This document shows positions 43,896-53,687 of a DNA stretch of 64,000 bases, piece by piece (position 1 is the first letter of the stretch; each line of letters begins with the position of its first letter). The translations under genes and the position numbers were made by a program. The DNA comes from Gilvimarinus polysaccharolyticus (lineage in GTDB: Bacteria > Pseudomonadota > Gammaproteobacteria > Pseudomonadales > Cellvibrionaceae). The notes under the pieces were generated by a model. The model ran no database searches. It was not told the origin of the DNA and worked only from the letters and a program-made list of their open reading frames with translations. Location: assembly GCF_001187555.1 (NCBI RefSeq), contig NZ_LFIJ01000002.1, positions 22,481 through 86,480 on the forward strand. Reading direction: 5' to 3'.

Positions 43896-46877
43896 TTAAA
43901 ACTTATAGCTGGCGCCAACAGTGATACGACGATCGGTGAGGCCTTGATAACAAAGCATAGCACCATCATTCACGCAGTATTGGTTAACCTCAGACTTGGT
44001 CAAGTTAACACCTTCGATGCCGATGTTTAACTGATCGGTAACATCGTAAGAGATACTTGCATTAAGCTGACCACGGTCGCCCTGAACCACTGGGAAGCCC
44101 CATGGGTAGCTTGAAGTACTACCAAAGTCTTCCGAGCGATACGCTTCACGCCAAGTGTAACGAAGACGTGCAGAGATACCGTGCTTCTCGTAGTAAGTGG
44201 TAATGTTGTAAGCGTTTTCAGACAAGTCCAATAGCGCCTGCTTAAAGGTCACATCAGTAAGGCCAGAAGTCGCCTCAAACACATCAGATGCTCGGCTAGT
44301 AGCGTCGTTTACAGTATCGCCACCAGAGAACTCCTGCCAAGTGTAGTTAGCCATAAAACCAAAACCAGAACCCCAACCCAACACATCTTCGAAGTCAGCT
44401 AAATCGTACTGAAAGGCAAGCTCGATACCTTTCTGAGTAGTTTCGGCATCATCATTGATGGTGGTTGATCTTGGTACACAGATGCCAGAACCTTGGTTAG
44501 CATCTGACGCCAATACGTTGCGGTCAGCAATTGGGTTCCAAATACCGCCACTGGCACAAGTCTGATCGTTGATTTCACGATAACCGTTGGCATCCAATGG
44601 AGCATCTTCGGTTTGCGCACGGTGCAAGTTAGTACGCTTCTTCTCAAAGTAACCAATGCTGGCTACGGCAGAAGGTGCAAAGTAGTATTCCGCCGAGATA
44701 TCAAATGACTCTACCTCTTCTGGCTGTAAGCCTGGGTTACCAATAGTTACCGCAGGGTTTGGACTGGTGCTGTAGCTAGTAGAGGTAGACAGAGCGGTGA
44801 AGCCCGCACGGTTAATATCTTGGCTATAGCCTGCACGAAGAACTAAGTCATCGGTAATGTTGGCCACCACGTTAATACGTGGCAACAAGAAGTCATAATC
44901 ACCTTTGTAGGTAACCAACTGCTCTTCACCATCCAAAGAAGAAATACCAGTTGAAGCCACTTCTGATTCGACGTAACGGAAACCAGCATTACCACGGAAG
45001 ATACCGTACTCAAAGTTTGCTTGAGCATAAAGCGCGTGAGTTTCTTCTGAAATATCGAAGAAGCTATTAGTTTCTGAAGAAGGCGTGCTTAAAAGCTTCT
45101 TATCGTCTTCCGCTAAACCGGCCTGATGCGCGGCAGTAGCGTCGATAAGAGTCTGCATAGTGCCTTCAAAATCTGAAGCAATCAGCTCTGGGTTAACCAT
45201 CAGGAAGTCGGCAATATAAAGATCGCGACCGTCGCCATCACCAAAGTTATCAGGACCTGCAGTCATCAACTCAGAAAAACTGCTAGCGCGTGCCGAGTGA
45301 ATCATGCTGCTGTAACCAACGTTCACGCCGGCATCTTCGTTCAAGCTAGATGCTTCGCTATAACGGTAGCCGAAATCAACAGTAGTGATGCCGCCAGCAC
45401 TTACGTCGAAGGTAAAGTCCGCACGGAAAGCGTCTTCTTTGTTTTCGGCAAAGTCGTTAGCAACTTCAAATGCATCCAACACATAGTTGTCTGCATTCAA
45501 CATATCTTCACGGGTTGGTGCATTAGCAGTGCCATAAGCAATACCGAAAGCCAAACCATCACGCAGATCGTACTCAAAAGGTACAGCGTTATCATTACCG
45601 CCACCCGCATCCAAAGGTGCGTTAGGGTTAATAAAGTTAAGCGTGGTGTTGATGCGTGGGTTAACGGTCGTCGACTTAGAGCGAGCAACCTCTACAGTAC
45701 CGGACAATCGACCAGCTTCCCAGTCGGTTCCCAAGCGAAGAATTTCACTTTCGGTATTGCGAGAGTCAGTGTCTGTTGAGATACGCAAGTTTGGATCGTC
45801 ATCGTCGTGGGCAATATTAACGCCAATAACACCTACTTGTGCCGCCTTAATGGAACCTAAGTCTTGAGAACCGTTTTCACCAGGGAGCACACCAAAATCG
45901 ATATCCTGGAAGTGAGTAGGCGTAGAGGTTTGCAACATCGCACTAACACCAGAAGCCTGGGCGCGGTAGCTTTCTTCTTTAACATCTTGATCGTTTAAAA
46001 TTGCATCGGCGTAGATTTTTACGCTGTCATTAGGTGCCCACTCAAACGCACCAGAAAAGTTAGTGGTTTCGTATTCAAAGCTTTCAGCTTGTTGAATTAA
46101 GAACTGCACCGGAAGAAAGTCAAACGATTGGGCGCTAGGGTAGCCGCTATCGGAGGCAACCAAGTTATCCAAATCAACGCGTGGGCGGAAGTTAGAAACA
46201 TCTTGTTCGGCGTAGCTCGCACTAATCACAAAGCCCATATCACCGGCACTGGTTTCCCAGTTGTTACCAAAGGTGCCAGAAATTCGTGGCGTAAGCGTAC
46301 TGTCAGTCGCCAGGCTGCTGTTTTCACCTTGGACGCGGACCGAACCGAGCATCTCTTTAAGCTCAAGTGGTCGAATTGTTCTTAGGTTGATAGTACCGCC
46401 AACCGAGCCTTCAATGGTCTTGGCATCTGGTGCTTTGGTTACTTCAACAGCCGCAATAATTGCAGCAGAAACATCTTCAAAGTCGATACCGCCACGACCA
46501 CCACCAGAACCCACAGTAGATACGCCGTTGATTTCAGTGCGGTTAGCGTTAGTACCACGAATCTGAACGCCAGTACCTACACCACCGGTACGAGTGATCT
46601 GAACACCAGGAACGTTTTCGAGTACTTCGGCTAGGTTTTGGTCGGGCAATTTACCAATATCTTCCGATTTAATAACTTCGATAAGGTTATCTGATGCACG
46701 TTTTTCTTGGATAGCGCTTTCAAGAGAGGCGCGAATACCTGTTACCACCACCTCTTCTATTACCGCTGATTCTTGTGCAACAGCAACTTGGGCAAACGTC
46801 AGTGCTGACGCGGTCATCATTGCGCCACTGATAGCCGCAATAGCTTTAGATAAATTAGTTTTTTTATAGTCGCTCAC
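43896..46877 (-). CDS. TonB-dependent receptor, probably for alginate oligosaccharides
   Basis: 993 residues. Signal to about residue 34 (FAQVAVAQ), then IEEVVVTGIRASLESAIQEK and a plug with SEDIGKLPDQNLAEVLENVP and VQIRGTNANRTEINGV, the classic form of the large Cellvibrio/Caulobacter-type carbohydrate receptors. A beta-barrel follows, ending in RRITVGASYKF. It has its own promoter (46932-46961) 55 bases upstream and its own terminator. Substrate is inferred from the surrounding lyases and the promoter shared with PL6 genes. Confidence 0.94.
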   Translation of the reverse strand: MSDYKKTNLSKAIAAISGAMMTASALTFAQVAVAQESAVIEEVVVTGIRASLESAIQEKRASDNLIEVIKSEDIGKLPDQNLAEVLENVPGVQITRTGGVGTGVQIRGTNANRTEINGVSTVGSGGGRGGIDFEDVSAAIIAAVEVTKAPDAKTIEGSVGGTINLRTIRPLELKEMLGSVRVQGENSSLATDSTLTPRISGTFGNNWETSAGDMGFVISASYAEQDVSNFRPRVDLDNLVASDSGYPSAQSFDFLPVQFLIQQAESFEYETTNFSGAFEWAPNDSVKIYADAILNDQDVKEESYRAQASGVSAMLQTSTPTHFQDIDFGVLPGENGSQDLGSIKAAQVGVIGVNIAHDDDDPNLRISTDTDSRNTESEILRLGTDWEAGRLSGTVEVARSKSTTVNPRINTTLNFINPNAPLDAGGGNDNAVPFEYDLRDGLAFGIAYGTANAPTREDMLNADNYVLDAFEVANDFAENKEDAFRADFTFDVSAGGITTVDFGYRYSEASSLNEDAGVNVGYSSMIHSARASSFSELMTAGPDNFGDGDGRDLYIADFLMVNPELIASDFEGTMQTLIDATAAHQAGLAEDDKKLLSTPSSETNSFFDISEETHALYAQANFEYGIFRGNAGFRYVESEVASTGISSLDGEEQLVTYKGDYDFLLPRINVVANITDDLVLRAGYSQDINRAGFTALSTSTSYSTSPNPAVTIGNPGLQPEEVESFDISAEYYFAPSAVASIGYFEKKRTNLHRAQTEDAPLDANGYREINDQTCASGGIWNPIADRNVLASDANQGSGICVPRSTTINDDAETTQKGIELAFQYDLADFEDVLGWGSGFGFMANYTWQEFSGGDTVNDATSRASDVFEATSGLTDVTFKQALLDLSENAYNITTYYEKHGISARLRYTWREAYRSEDFGSTSSYPWGFPVVQGDRGQLNASISYDVTDQLNIGIEGVNLTKSEVNQYCVNDGAMLCYQGLTDRRITVGASYKF

Positions 46878-46931
46878 TTCTCATTCTCCATAATTATGTT
46901 TTTAGGCAGGACAACTTCTTTCGCCATGGAA

Positions 46932-46963
46932 ACATTACCCAAAACACCACCACATTGTCAACC
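46932..46963 (-). promoter_or_regulatory. promoter of the second receptor gene (shared motif)
   Basis: On the minus strand: GG then TTGACA (46961-46956), 18 bases, and TAATGT (46937-46932). The same -35 block and spacing occur before both PL6 genes. Confidence 0.65.
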
Positions 46964-46977
46964 ATTTTGAATACATA

Positions 46978-46989
46978 TGGTTACAACCA
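46978..46989. promoter_or_regulatory. candidate GntR-type operator upstream of the second receptor
   Basis: TGGTTACAACCA is a near-perfect palindrome (TGGTT/AACCA), 16 bases upstream of the -35 element. A repressor or activator of the GntR type could bind here; this is inferred from form and location. Confidence 0.4.
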
Positions 46990-47202
46990 ATATGGCACCA
47001 TTCCGGAATTATTTTAAAATCTATATATATCAATAGGTTAAAGCGCCGCAAAGAGTCGCGGAAAACTTATATAATTACGCTAAAAGAGACCCCGAAAAGT
47101 CAGAGCCAGCAATCAATATGGTCGAAATCACCATTACGACAGGGGATAACAAGGATGTACGGTTTACCAATTTGAAAACCACGATTGACAAAATAGGAGA
47201 AA

Positions 47203-47322
47203 ATGGCCCGGAACCGTAAAACTCGAGTAAAACCGCGCAGTATCGCCAATAATTTGTATCGCCGACAAGGAAGGCTGGTCAACACGGAGGGAGTATCAAG
47301 GGGGATTTTGAGAGGAAAATAA
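47203..47322 (+). CDS. possible 39-aa basic small protein
   Basis: ATG 47203 is preceded immediately by TAGGAGAAA, a good ribosome site though close. It encodes 39 residues rich in Arg/Lys (MARNRKTRVKPRSIANNLY at the N-terminus) and stops one base before a terminator stem. A 33-codon frame (47118-47219) overlaps its start. No family is recognised and the frames may be chance or remnants of a lost gene. Confidence 0.22.
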   Translation: MARNRKTRVKPRSIANNLYRRQGRLVNTEGVSRGILRGK

Positions 47323-47323
47323 A

Positions 47324-47350
47324 ATCTGCCCCCGCAGAGCGAGGGCAGAT
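47324..47350 (-). terminator. terminator of the VCBS lipoprotein gene
   Basis: ATCTGCCC and GGGCAGAT arms with an inner CGC/GCG pair, followed on the minus strand by TTTTATTTT, 26 bases past the stop. Confidence 0.88.
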
Positions 47351-47376
47351 ATAACCACCATAAAACTTTAAAGAAC

Positions 47377-49185
47377 TTACTCTTGTCCGACGACTACTTC
47401 AGCGCTGTTGCTGTGGTAGATCGAATCAGCGTTCACGTCTGGGTCCAATGAATCACCAACGCCGTAAGCTTCAAAGTCATCCTCAAACACTACCGCTGTA
47501 CCCGCAAGGTCAGAGAACACTTTGACATCATCAACGCTATAAACCGCCGTAGGAATCGTTGAACCATTATCACCAAACTTAAAGATAATATATTCAACAC
47601 CTTCCATAACCTCAGATGGCGAAGATGATGCCGATGCAAATGGGTCAACGGTCACGCTTACACCATTAATGGTAATGGTAAGCATGGGCGTGGTGCTGGC
47701 ATCGGCAGCGGATGCATCCCAAGTTACTTCCACGTTGTTCCACACATCTGGGGCGTAAGGAACCGCCACATCAATACCGTCTTGATCGCGAATAGCGTAT
47801 TTATCCGCTTGAATCCGCAAATCAACAATAGCTTTACTGGTGCTGGTAGATGAGCCAAACAAGCCAATATAAGCATCTTTAGCGCTGCCATCGGCGGTTT
47901 CAGCATTGTCATCTTTTAAGAAAGCGACTGACAACTTACCTTTCTCAATAGCTGAGTCGAATTTATAGCGCAACTCACCAGCATCATCGATCATGTTGTC
48001 GGTGATTTTTGCTATTTTATTTCCGGCATTGCCCGGACCTGTCCCGCCACCAGTGCCACCACCTGAACCTTGCTCTTCCGTGACCGACACACTTGCCACG
48101 ACCACTTCAGCGGTATTGTTGTGATAGACCGAGGCCGCGTCTTCTTCTGGATCAAGTGAAGCGCCTACCGTGTAGCTTTCAAAATCATCTTCAAACGCCA
48201 ACGTCGCCCCGTCTTTATCAGAGTAAACTTTAACGTTATCAACATAGAAAGCCGCATGAGGAATCGTTGAGCCGTTATCACCCAATTTAAACACTAGCGT
48301 CTCAACACCACCTTGAACGGTGGTCGGAATAGATGACGCCGACGAGAACGGCTCGGTAGTTACACTGACACCATTAATCGTAATGGTGACAAGCGGAGTG
48401 ACTGAGTCGGAGGCGCCAGAAGCATCCCAGGTCATTTCCACATCGGTCCACTCACCGGGAACAAACGGAATATCCACATCGATACCGTCTTGATCGCGAA
48501 TGACATATTTGTCAGCCTGGATACGCAAATCAACCATCGCTTGACTGGTGCTAGTTGACGAGCCGTACAGACCTATATAGGCGTCTTTAGCTGTGCCATC
48601 TTCGGTTTCCGCTTTATCATCTTTCAAGAAAGATAAAGTCAATTTACCCTGAGATATTGCTTCACCAAACTTATAGCGTAGCTCACCGGCATCGTCGATC
48701 ATGTTATCGGTAATTCTTGCCGCTTGAGTGGTACTCACAACCGTATCAGCACCAGTAATGGTGATCTCTAAAGTCGCAGCCGTACCATCGGCAGACTGAA
48801 GCTCTACCGTATCCACGATCGAATCTTCCGCGCCGGACAAGGAAGCAACTGTGGTATCGGACGTGTCAAGAGAGTAGAGCCAAGAACCGTCAGCACTGAT
48901 CGAGAAGGTGCCATACATAGTGCTTTCATCGGTCAGCGGCTGAATCGTAGCTTCACCTGAGTCAGAGTCAGACACTGACACGGTTCCGGCCAAATCATCT
49001 TCGGTGCTATTGGTAATAGTCGCCGTCAAGTTTCCAAAAGTGGCCGGAGTATTAACGGCCGGAGTTGAACTTGAGCTGCTGCTACTGTTGGAGACATCTG
49101 GGACATCAAAAACATCATCGCCATCGCCCCCACAAGCTGCCAATGTTGCGGCCAATATAGACACAGTTAAAAGCTTCATCTTCAT
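47377..49185 (-). CDS. VCBS-type lipoprotein with tandem duplicated domain, candidate alginate-binding protein
   Basis: 602 residues. Lipobox LAAC gives Cys18, then a short Ser run. Residues 50-148 resemble a VCBS/cadherin-like repeat (GTVSVSDSDSGEATIQP, YGTFSISADGSWLYSLD). Two copies of a domain of about 208 residues follow, at 156-363 and 391-599, joined by a Gly-rich linker. Both contain ITDNMIDDAGELRYKF, DAYIGL.GSSTSTS and IRDQDGIDV, and end in FEDDFE.Y.VG. The repeats read as beta-sandwich carbohydrate-binding modules, but no family or catalytic motif is recognised. Position between a receptor and a PL6 gene suggests capture of alginate at the cell surface. It has its own terminator. The promoter is not found. 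Confidence 0.7.
   Translation of the reverse strand: MKMKLLTVSILAATLAACGGDGDDVFDVPDVSNSSSSSSSTPAVNTPATFGNLTATITNSTEDDLAGTVSVSDSDSGEATIQPLTDESTMYGTFSISADGSWLYSLDTSDTTVASLSGAEDSIVDTVELQSADGTAATLEITITGADTVVSTTQAARITDNMIDDAGELRYKFGEAISQGKLTLSFLKDDKAETEDGTAKDAYIGLYGSSTSTSQAMVDLRIQADKYVIRDQDGIDVDIPFVPGEWTDVEMTWDASGASDSVTPLVTITINGVSVTTEPFSSASSIPTTVQGGVETLVFKLGDNGSTIPHAAFYVDNVKVYSDKDGATLAFEDDFESYTVGASLDPEEDAASVYHNNTAEVVVASVSVTEEQGSGGGTGGGTGPGNAGNKIAKITDNMIDDAGELRYKFDSAIEKGKLSVAFLKDDNAETADGSAKDAYIGLFGSSTSTSKAIVDLRIQADKYAIRDQDGIDVAVPYAPDVWNNVEVTWDASAADASTTPMLTITINGVSVTVDPFASASSSPSEVMEGVEYIIFKFGDNGSTIPTAVYSVDDVKVFSDLAGTAVVFEDDFEAYGVGDSLDPDVNADSIYHSNSAEVVVGQE
47389..48015 (-). repeat. second copy of the duplicated domain
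   Basis: Encodes residues 391-599 of the VCBS lipoprotein. It aligns along its whole length with the copy at 48097-48720 and keeps the same motif order. Confidence 0.8.
48097..48720 (-). repeat. first copy of the duplicated domain
   Basis: Encodes residues 156-363 of the VCBS lipoprotein, the partner of the copy at 47389-48015. Many codons differ between the copies, so the duplication is not recent. Confidence 0.8.
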
Positions 49186-49266
49186 AAGTTTACACCCTTA
49201 TTATTTGTTAAAGATTTTATGTAAAAACGTCTGAATATATAAAATTTAATCTTACTTTTAAAAAGA

Positions 49267-52005
49267 TCAGTCGCCCGACGCATGACTCACCAATCTAAAA
49301 CTATCAAAAATCGCCTCATCCTCTAAAGTTGGAGCGGTTTCATGGGTCAACTCGATATTGTCTATGCGTAACTCGTATTGTTTCCGAGCATCGCTATCTA
49401 GCTCAGCAGGAGAACCTGGATTATTAGCAATTAGTTCTGGATTAAATTTCGCGAACACCATCATGGAGGTACGATTGCCACTATTAAAAGTGGTTGTAGC
49501 TTGATAATAACTATCACTTGAAGATTCAGCAGCGCCGTTGTTTTTTAAATCGTCATAGTTGACCGACACTTCATGCAACACTTGTGTACCACCAGAATCT
49601 TTCACGCCAATACTGGCTGTCGAGCTTGCAACAGACTTTACGAGCAAATACATACTTAACGTATATTCGGTATTGGGAAGAATTCCATCGACCACCTGGT
49701 ACAGGCTCGGAGTGCTGCTTTCATCGGCCGCGTAACGATAACCTAACTTAGCCGAGCCGCTTGATGAATCATCAAATGCTGTATTGCTGGAGTTGCCTAC
49801 GTCACCCAGCCCTTGGGTTTCCTTCCCATCGCCCGAATTTTCCAGGGTTGTCCAACCAGTAGACAGATCCTCATCAAAATTAGCATTTACAATAGCCACA
49901 GATTTACGCAGCGCCATAGGCATACGAGCGATAATCTTTGCCTCAGTGTTATCACCGGAGTTAAAGGTAACCGAACGAAACTCAAAATCATTCGAGCTAT
50001 CCGTTGCCATGTGCTCACTTCCATCGTCCAACACTACGCCAAACTCGCCCGCACCTTTGACAAAAGCCGACAGGGTGTAAATAGTATTTTCCTGTAACGA
50101 TATGTTTTGAGTTAAGTTGCCAGTGCCGGAAACCACTGCCGAAAAGCCTCGCGAAAACACCTGATCACTGTCGCTGGAAACCTCTGTCGTGCCAGAAAAT
50201 ATCCAGCCATCGGCACCGTCATCAAAATCGTGATTGTTTATCGGATAACGAATCACATAGCCTTGACTATAGGGGGGCGTATAACTTTTAGGGCCAACCT
50301 GGGTAGCAGTGAGCGGAAAACGACTCACTGGGCTTAATGCAGGGTGATCGGCACCAACATAGGTATTGGATTCACGAGACTGACCATCCATGTCTTTATC
50401 CACATGATCAAAATCACCTGTGCTGGCCACTACCGCCCCCAAGTTAGGGCTATTTACACTTGGCCGCCATAAACCATCCTCGGCTTTAGCAAGTACGGCA
50501 TCAATAAAGTGAATACCCTCCACCGCACTTAAGTCGTCACTGTCCGAAAAGCTCTGCCCGTAAACAATATTCCCAGCTATTTCTGTATCACCGCCTGGCA
50601 TCCCGTCACTCGCCTGAGTCAAAACGGGTCCAATCGCATTGGCAATGAGATTATTAACTAGGTATACATCTTTAGGGTTTTTAGATTTTTTACCACCATC
50701 AACATTTAAACTATTAACACTATCAACAATCGTATTAAAACCAACATATACGTTTTCTAGCTGCTGATAACCACTATCGCTGGGACTGGAGTCCGCCCCC
50801 ATCAGAACAATGCCGCCGTGATGAGTGGTATTTTTATAGCGCACGCCTTCGATATAATTGTTAACAACTAAATGACCGTCGTCGATAAGGCGTATCCCCC
50901 CCGCATAAGGGTGATCATCGCCAATAATAAAATTATTGGCGATGATGGCATCCGCACCATGGCGAGTAGTAATAGAGCCATAGCTGTCACGAATGGTATT
51001 GTGAACAATGCTGTTATTGCCGGCTTTATTGGAAATCACCTCAGCCTCGGCATCTATTCTTTCAAAATAATTATGTGCCACCACAGAATAAGAGTCTGCG
51101 CTATGGCTAGTGCTTAAGCCTATCCGTACGGCTTCATATTCATTGTCGTCACTAGATGCGTACGCTTTACCCGCAGCCGGAGCTCTATCACCAAAATAAT
51201 TGTGGTCAATTTTTGCGTAATCTATTTGAGTGGTTGCCGGATCGGTATCGTCATCAATCCAACGATCCACCACCAACAGTGCACCACGCGAGGTTTTCCC
51301 CGCAAACCAGTTATGATCTATACGGGTGTACTCACCGTAATCGTAGATCCACTTAGTGTTGTTACCACTACCGGAATCCATGTCGACAATCGCGATTTCC
51401 GTTATACGACAATGGCTGCATACCGTACCGCCACCTAAGCGCGTTGCAATCATATTACTGTTAGCGGTTTCGCCGCCTTTAAAAACAAAACCTTGCAACA
51501 CCAAATAAGAGCCGCCCATCTGCACTTGCACTTCACCACCGATGATTACTTGACCGGGGTTCTCGGCGGCAATGGTAATAGGATTATCTGCCGAGCCATT
51601 ACCACCAAACGACAGCTCGAAGTCGGTGTATTCACCATCCGCCAGACACAGGGTCGTACCCGCTGTCATAGCTGTGCTCGCCGCACTTTTTAGCGCCGAG
51701 ACAGAATTAACCACTTGTGAACACTCAATACTCGGAACAGTGTCAGCATCGGTAAATTCACCGGCAACCGGCACATCATCGGCGTGAGAGGGGACGCTCG
51801 ACTGCATTGAGGAGCTGCTACTTTGTTGGCTGCTGGAACTAACATCAGACGACGCTAGCGAAGAAGAACTGGATGAGGTACCCGCAGAAGACGATGGTAA
51901 TGACGAACTAGAATTGCCGCCATTAGACGAATCTCCCCCACCAGAGCCACCGCAAGCGGCAACCATCATGGTTGATAGCATTAAAAAGCTTCTTACAACT
52001 CGCAT
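49267..52005 (-). CDS. PL6 alginate lyase lipoprotein with two C-terminal CBM16-like modules
   Basis: 912 residues from ATG 52005 (TTG 52011 is in frame). Lipobox MVAAC gives Cys18, followed by a Ser-rich stretch to about 72. A right-handed parallel beta-helix of the PL6/chondroitinase-B family spans 95-560. The catalytic pair is Lys327 (SNKAGN) and Arg348 (TTRHGA), 21 residues apart as in AlyGC. Two sandwich modules follow (about 585-690 and 700-890; NHDFDDGADGWIFSG and NANFDEDLSTGWTTLEN), like CBM16. It probably sits on the cell surface and cuts alginate or poly-MG blocks. It is transcribed from its own promoter 244 bases upstream. Confidence 0.9.
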   Translation of the reverse strand: MRVVRSFLMLSTMMVAACGGSGGGDSSNGGNSSSSLPSSSAGTSSSSSSLASSDVSSSSQQSSSSSMQSSVPSHADDVPVAGEFTDADTVPSIECSQVVNSVSALKSAASTAMTAGTTLCLADGEYTDFELSFGGNGSADNPITIAAENPGQVIIGGEVQVQMGGSYLVLQGFVFKGGETANSNMIATRLGGGTVCSHCRITEIAIVDMDSGSGNNTKWIYDYGEYTRIDHNWFAGKTSRGALLVVDRWIDDDTDPATTQIDYAKIDHNYFGDRAPAAGKAYASSDDNEYEAVRIGLSTSHSADSYSVVAHNYFERIDAEAEVISNKAGNNSIVHNTIRDSYGSITTRHGADAIIANNFIIGDDHPYAGGIRLIDDGHLVVNNYIEGVRYKNTTHHGGIVLMGADSSPSDSGYQQLENVYVGFNTIVDSVNSLNVDGGKKSKNPKDVYLVNNLIANAIGPVLTQASDGMPGGDTEIAGNIVYGQSFSDSDDLSAVEGIHFIDAVLAKAEDGLWRPSVNSPNLGAVVASTGDFDHVDKDMDGQSRESNTYVGADHPALSPVSRFPLTATQVGPKSYTPPYSQGYVIRYPINNHDFDDGADGWIFSGTTEVSSDSDQVFSRGFSAVVSGTGNLTQNISLQENTIYTLSAFVKGAGEFGVVLDDGSEHMATDSSNDFEFRSVTFNSGDNTEAKIIARMPMALRKSVAIVNANFDEDLSTGWTTLENSGDGKETQGLGDVGNSSNTAFDDSSSGSAKLGYRYAADESSTPSLYQVVDGILPNTEYTLSMYLLVKSVASSTASIGVKDSGGTQVLHEVSVNYDDLKNNGAAESSSDSYYQATTTFNSGNRTSMMVFAKFNPELIANNPGSPAELDSDARKQYELRIDNIELTHETAPTLEDEAIFDSFRLVSHASGD

Positions 52006-52555
52006 AAACAACCCACAATTTTAACTATTATTGTTATTACAACGACAAGCACAAACAGCTAAACCGTTCATGCTTTCCTTGTTCTCAACTGCTTATTGAT
52101 CAGCTAAAAAACTGCACCCAGCCAGCCAATCATTCCGTCATCTTAACGAATAGAGCAACACACTCAGGGTATCAACTAGACGTTAAACCAAAGCCTGCTG
52201 TTGCTATAAAGCCATTTGTCAGCGGTCAGCCCCGCTCACCAGACAACGACACTACCGAATTGACGACAGCATTGTCAACCGATTTGGAATACACAAAATA
52301 AACCAATATAGGGAAAACTTATGACACTAGGAGATATCCTTAAGTATCAAGGACTTATCAACGAGGGATTAGATACGATAAAATTCTGCGGCATCGCACG
52401 GCAAGACATAAACCGCCGAAAAAGCTTAATGAGGCAAAGCAAGCTGAAGCTTCACCAGAGATTCGCAAGAAAGAATCCCTCAGAAAGGGGACGCTAGCAC
52501 CGCCCACCTTGCTAGGTAAACGGCGCTTATTCAGGAAACTAAGGTCTGTGTGTTA
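52006..52555. other. regulatory region upstream of the PL6 lipoprotein gene
   Basis: 550 bases with no gene. It contains the promoter at 52249-52280. The right half (52330-52555) lies downstream of the PL7 stop, and I see no convincing terminator there for the long minus-strand gene run. Confidence 0.55.
52249..52280 (-). promoter_or_regulatory. promoter of the PL6 lipoprotein gene (shared motif)
   Basis: On the minus strand: GG, TTGACA (52278-52273), 18 bases, TAGTGT (52254-52249). Upstream is TGTATTCCAAATC, resembling TGTATTCAAAAT before the second receptor's -35. Confidence 0.65.
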
Positions 52556-53644
52556 TCAGTCTAAGGTAATGGACGAGAAGGTCGCCTGCGCATAGTGACC
52601 CGCTTGCGAATCTTCTGCCCAAACTCCCGAACCTGCACAGCCTGCGTACCACATGCCGTCCTGGTCTTTACTGCTGCATTGGTTGTAAGCACCGGCCTTA
52701 AAGTAAAACCAATCACCGCTGTAACCACGCGGGTTATCTAGCTCATCCACGTTACCGTTAGGATCTACATTGTTTGACAGATCTACCGAGTACTCAACTT
52801 TAGGGCGGCCCTCCGCCTCGAAGGTCAAATGCATCACATTACCCACCACATCAACGGTATAACTAAAGGGTTGATTAAGCTGAACACCCTGCTCTTTCGG
52901 GTCGTCCGCAGAATCCCAAAGGTTACCCCACACGGGGTACGCAATATCCGTGCGATTGGGATCATCTTTCGCTAGATTACGCTCATAAGTCCAAAATACA
53001 GAGCCATAATCATGATTGGGGAATTTTTTATAATATATCTTTAATGGCTCATTACCGTAGCCAAAACCTCGAGCCATTTTGTCATCTTTACCCGCATGTA
53101 TTTGCCCCACAACCACAGAGTAAGCAGGTTTTTTATTGGGGTTTTTAGCTTCTACGGCAACATGATTAACCGCTAAGGTTGCCGACAAGCGTCCACCAAT
53201 TGATCCATAACGAGACGCCTTAGAATGCGCCGCTAAAGCAAAGTTATTTCCTGGGGCTTTAGTTTTAGAGCCTGCAGGGTCAATCATTTGCCGCAGTTCA
53301 CTGCGAGTATTAGTGGAGCCTGATGTGGTTATGGCCTTATTCGGCGCGGTAAATACCACTCCCCCATCGTTAGCATAAAAAAACCGCGGTTCGAGTAACC
53401 GGCCAATATGGGGTGGCGCGACCTCATCGATTTTACCATCGCGATTGCTGTCCATTGGCAGGGTGATTTTCCAATGGGACAAATCCATAACTGAACCAGG
53501 TATTTTTTTTCCAATAAGATCCTCAGACTTAAAGGCTTCTTTCTCCATCGGCCCTTGGCATGCAGTCAGAAGTATAAAAGAGGACACTATTGCACAAGCG
53601 GCAATCGGTATAGTAGACACTGACTTTTTAAAGTTTATTATCAT
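52556..53644 (-). CDS. PL7 alginate lyase lipoprotein
   Basis: 362 residues. Lipobox LLTAC gives Cys29. A single PL7 jelly-roll domain with no binding module covers about 50-362. Family motifs are RSELRQM, VVGQIH and WFYFKAGAYNQC, so the catalytic residues are present. Extra Cys pairs near the C-terminus (NQCSS, YAGCAGS) suggest a disulfide. It is the last gene of the run, 43 bases after the fructose bisphosphatase gene, an odd place for a secreted enzyme and probably a sign of a single regulon. Confidence 0.93.
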   Translation of the reverse strand: MIINFKKSVSTIPIAACAIVSSFILLTACQGPMEKEAFKSEDLIGKKIPGSVMDLSHWKITLPMDSNRDGKIDEVAPPHIGRLLEPRFFYANDGGVVFTAPNKAITTSGSTNTRSELRQMIDPAGSKTKAPGNNFALAAHSKASRYGSIGGRLSATLAVNHVAVEAKNPNKKPAYSVVVGQIHAGKDDKMARGFGYGNEPLKIYYKKFPNHDYGSVFWTYERNLAKDDPNRTDIAYPVWGNLWDSADDPKEQGVQLNQPFSYTVDVVGNVMHLTFEAEGRPKVEYSVDLSNNVDPNGNVDELDNPRGYSGDWFYFKAGAYNQCSSKDQDGMWYAGCAGSGVWAEDSQAGHYAQATFSSITLD

Positions 53645-53687
53645 TTTTCACTCCCGTTAACGACACTACTTATAGATTTTAAAAACT

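Larger units (their letters stand above)
46878..47376. other. region between second receptor and the VCBS lipoprotein gene
   Basis: 499 bases. The left part carries the receptor promoter and a TGGTTACAACCA palindrome. The middle has two small overlapping plus-strand frames (47118-47322) that I cannot confirm as genes. The right end is the terminator at 47324-47350. Confidence 0.6.
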
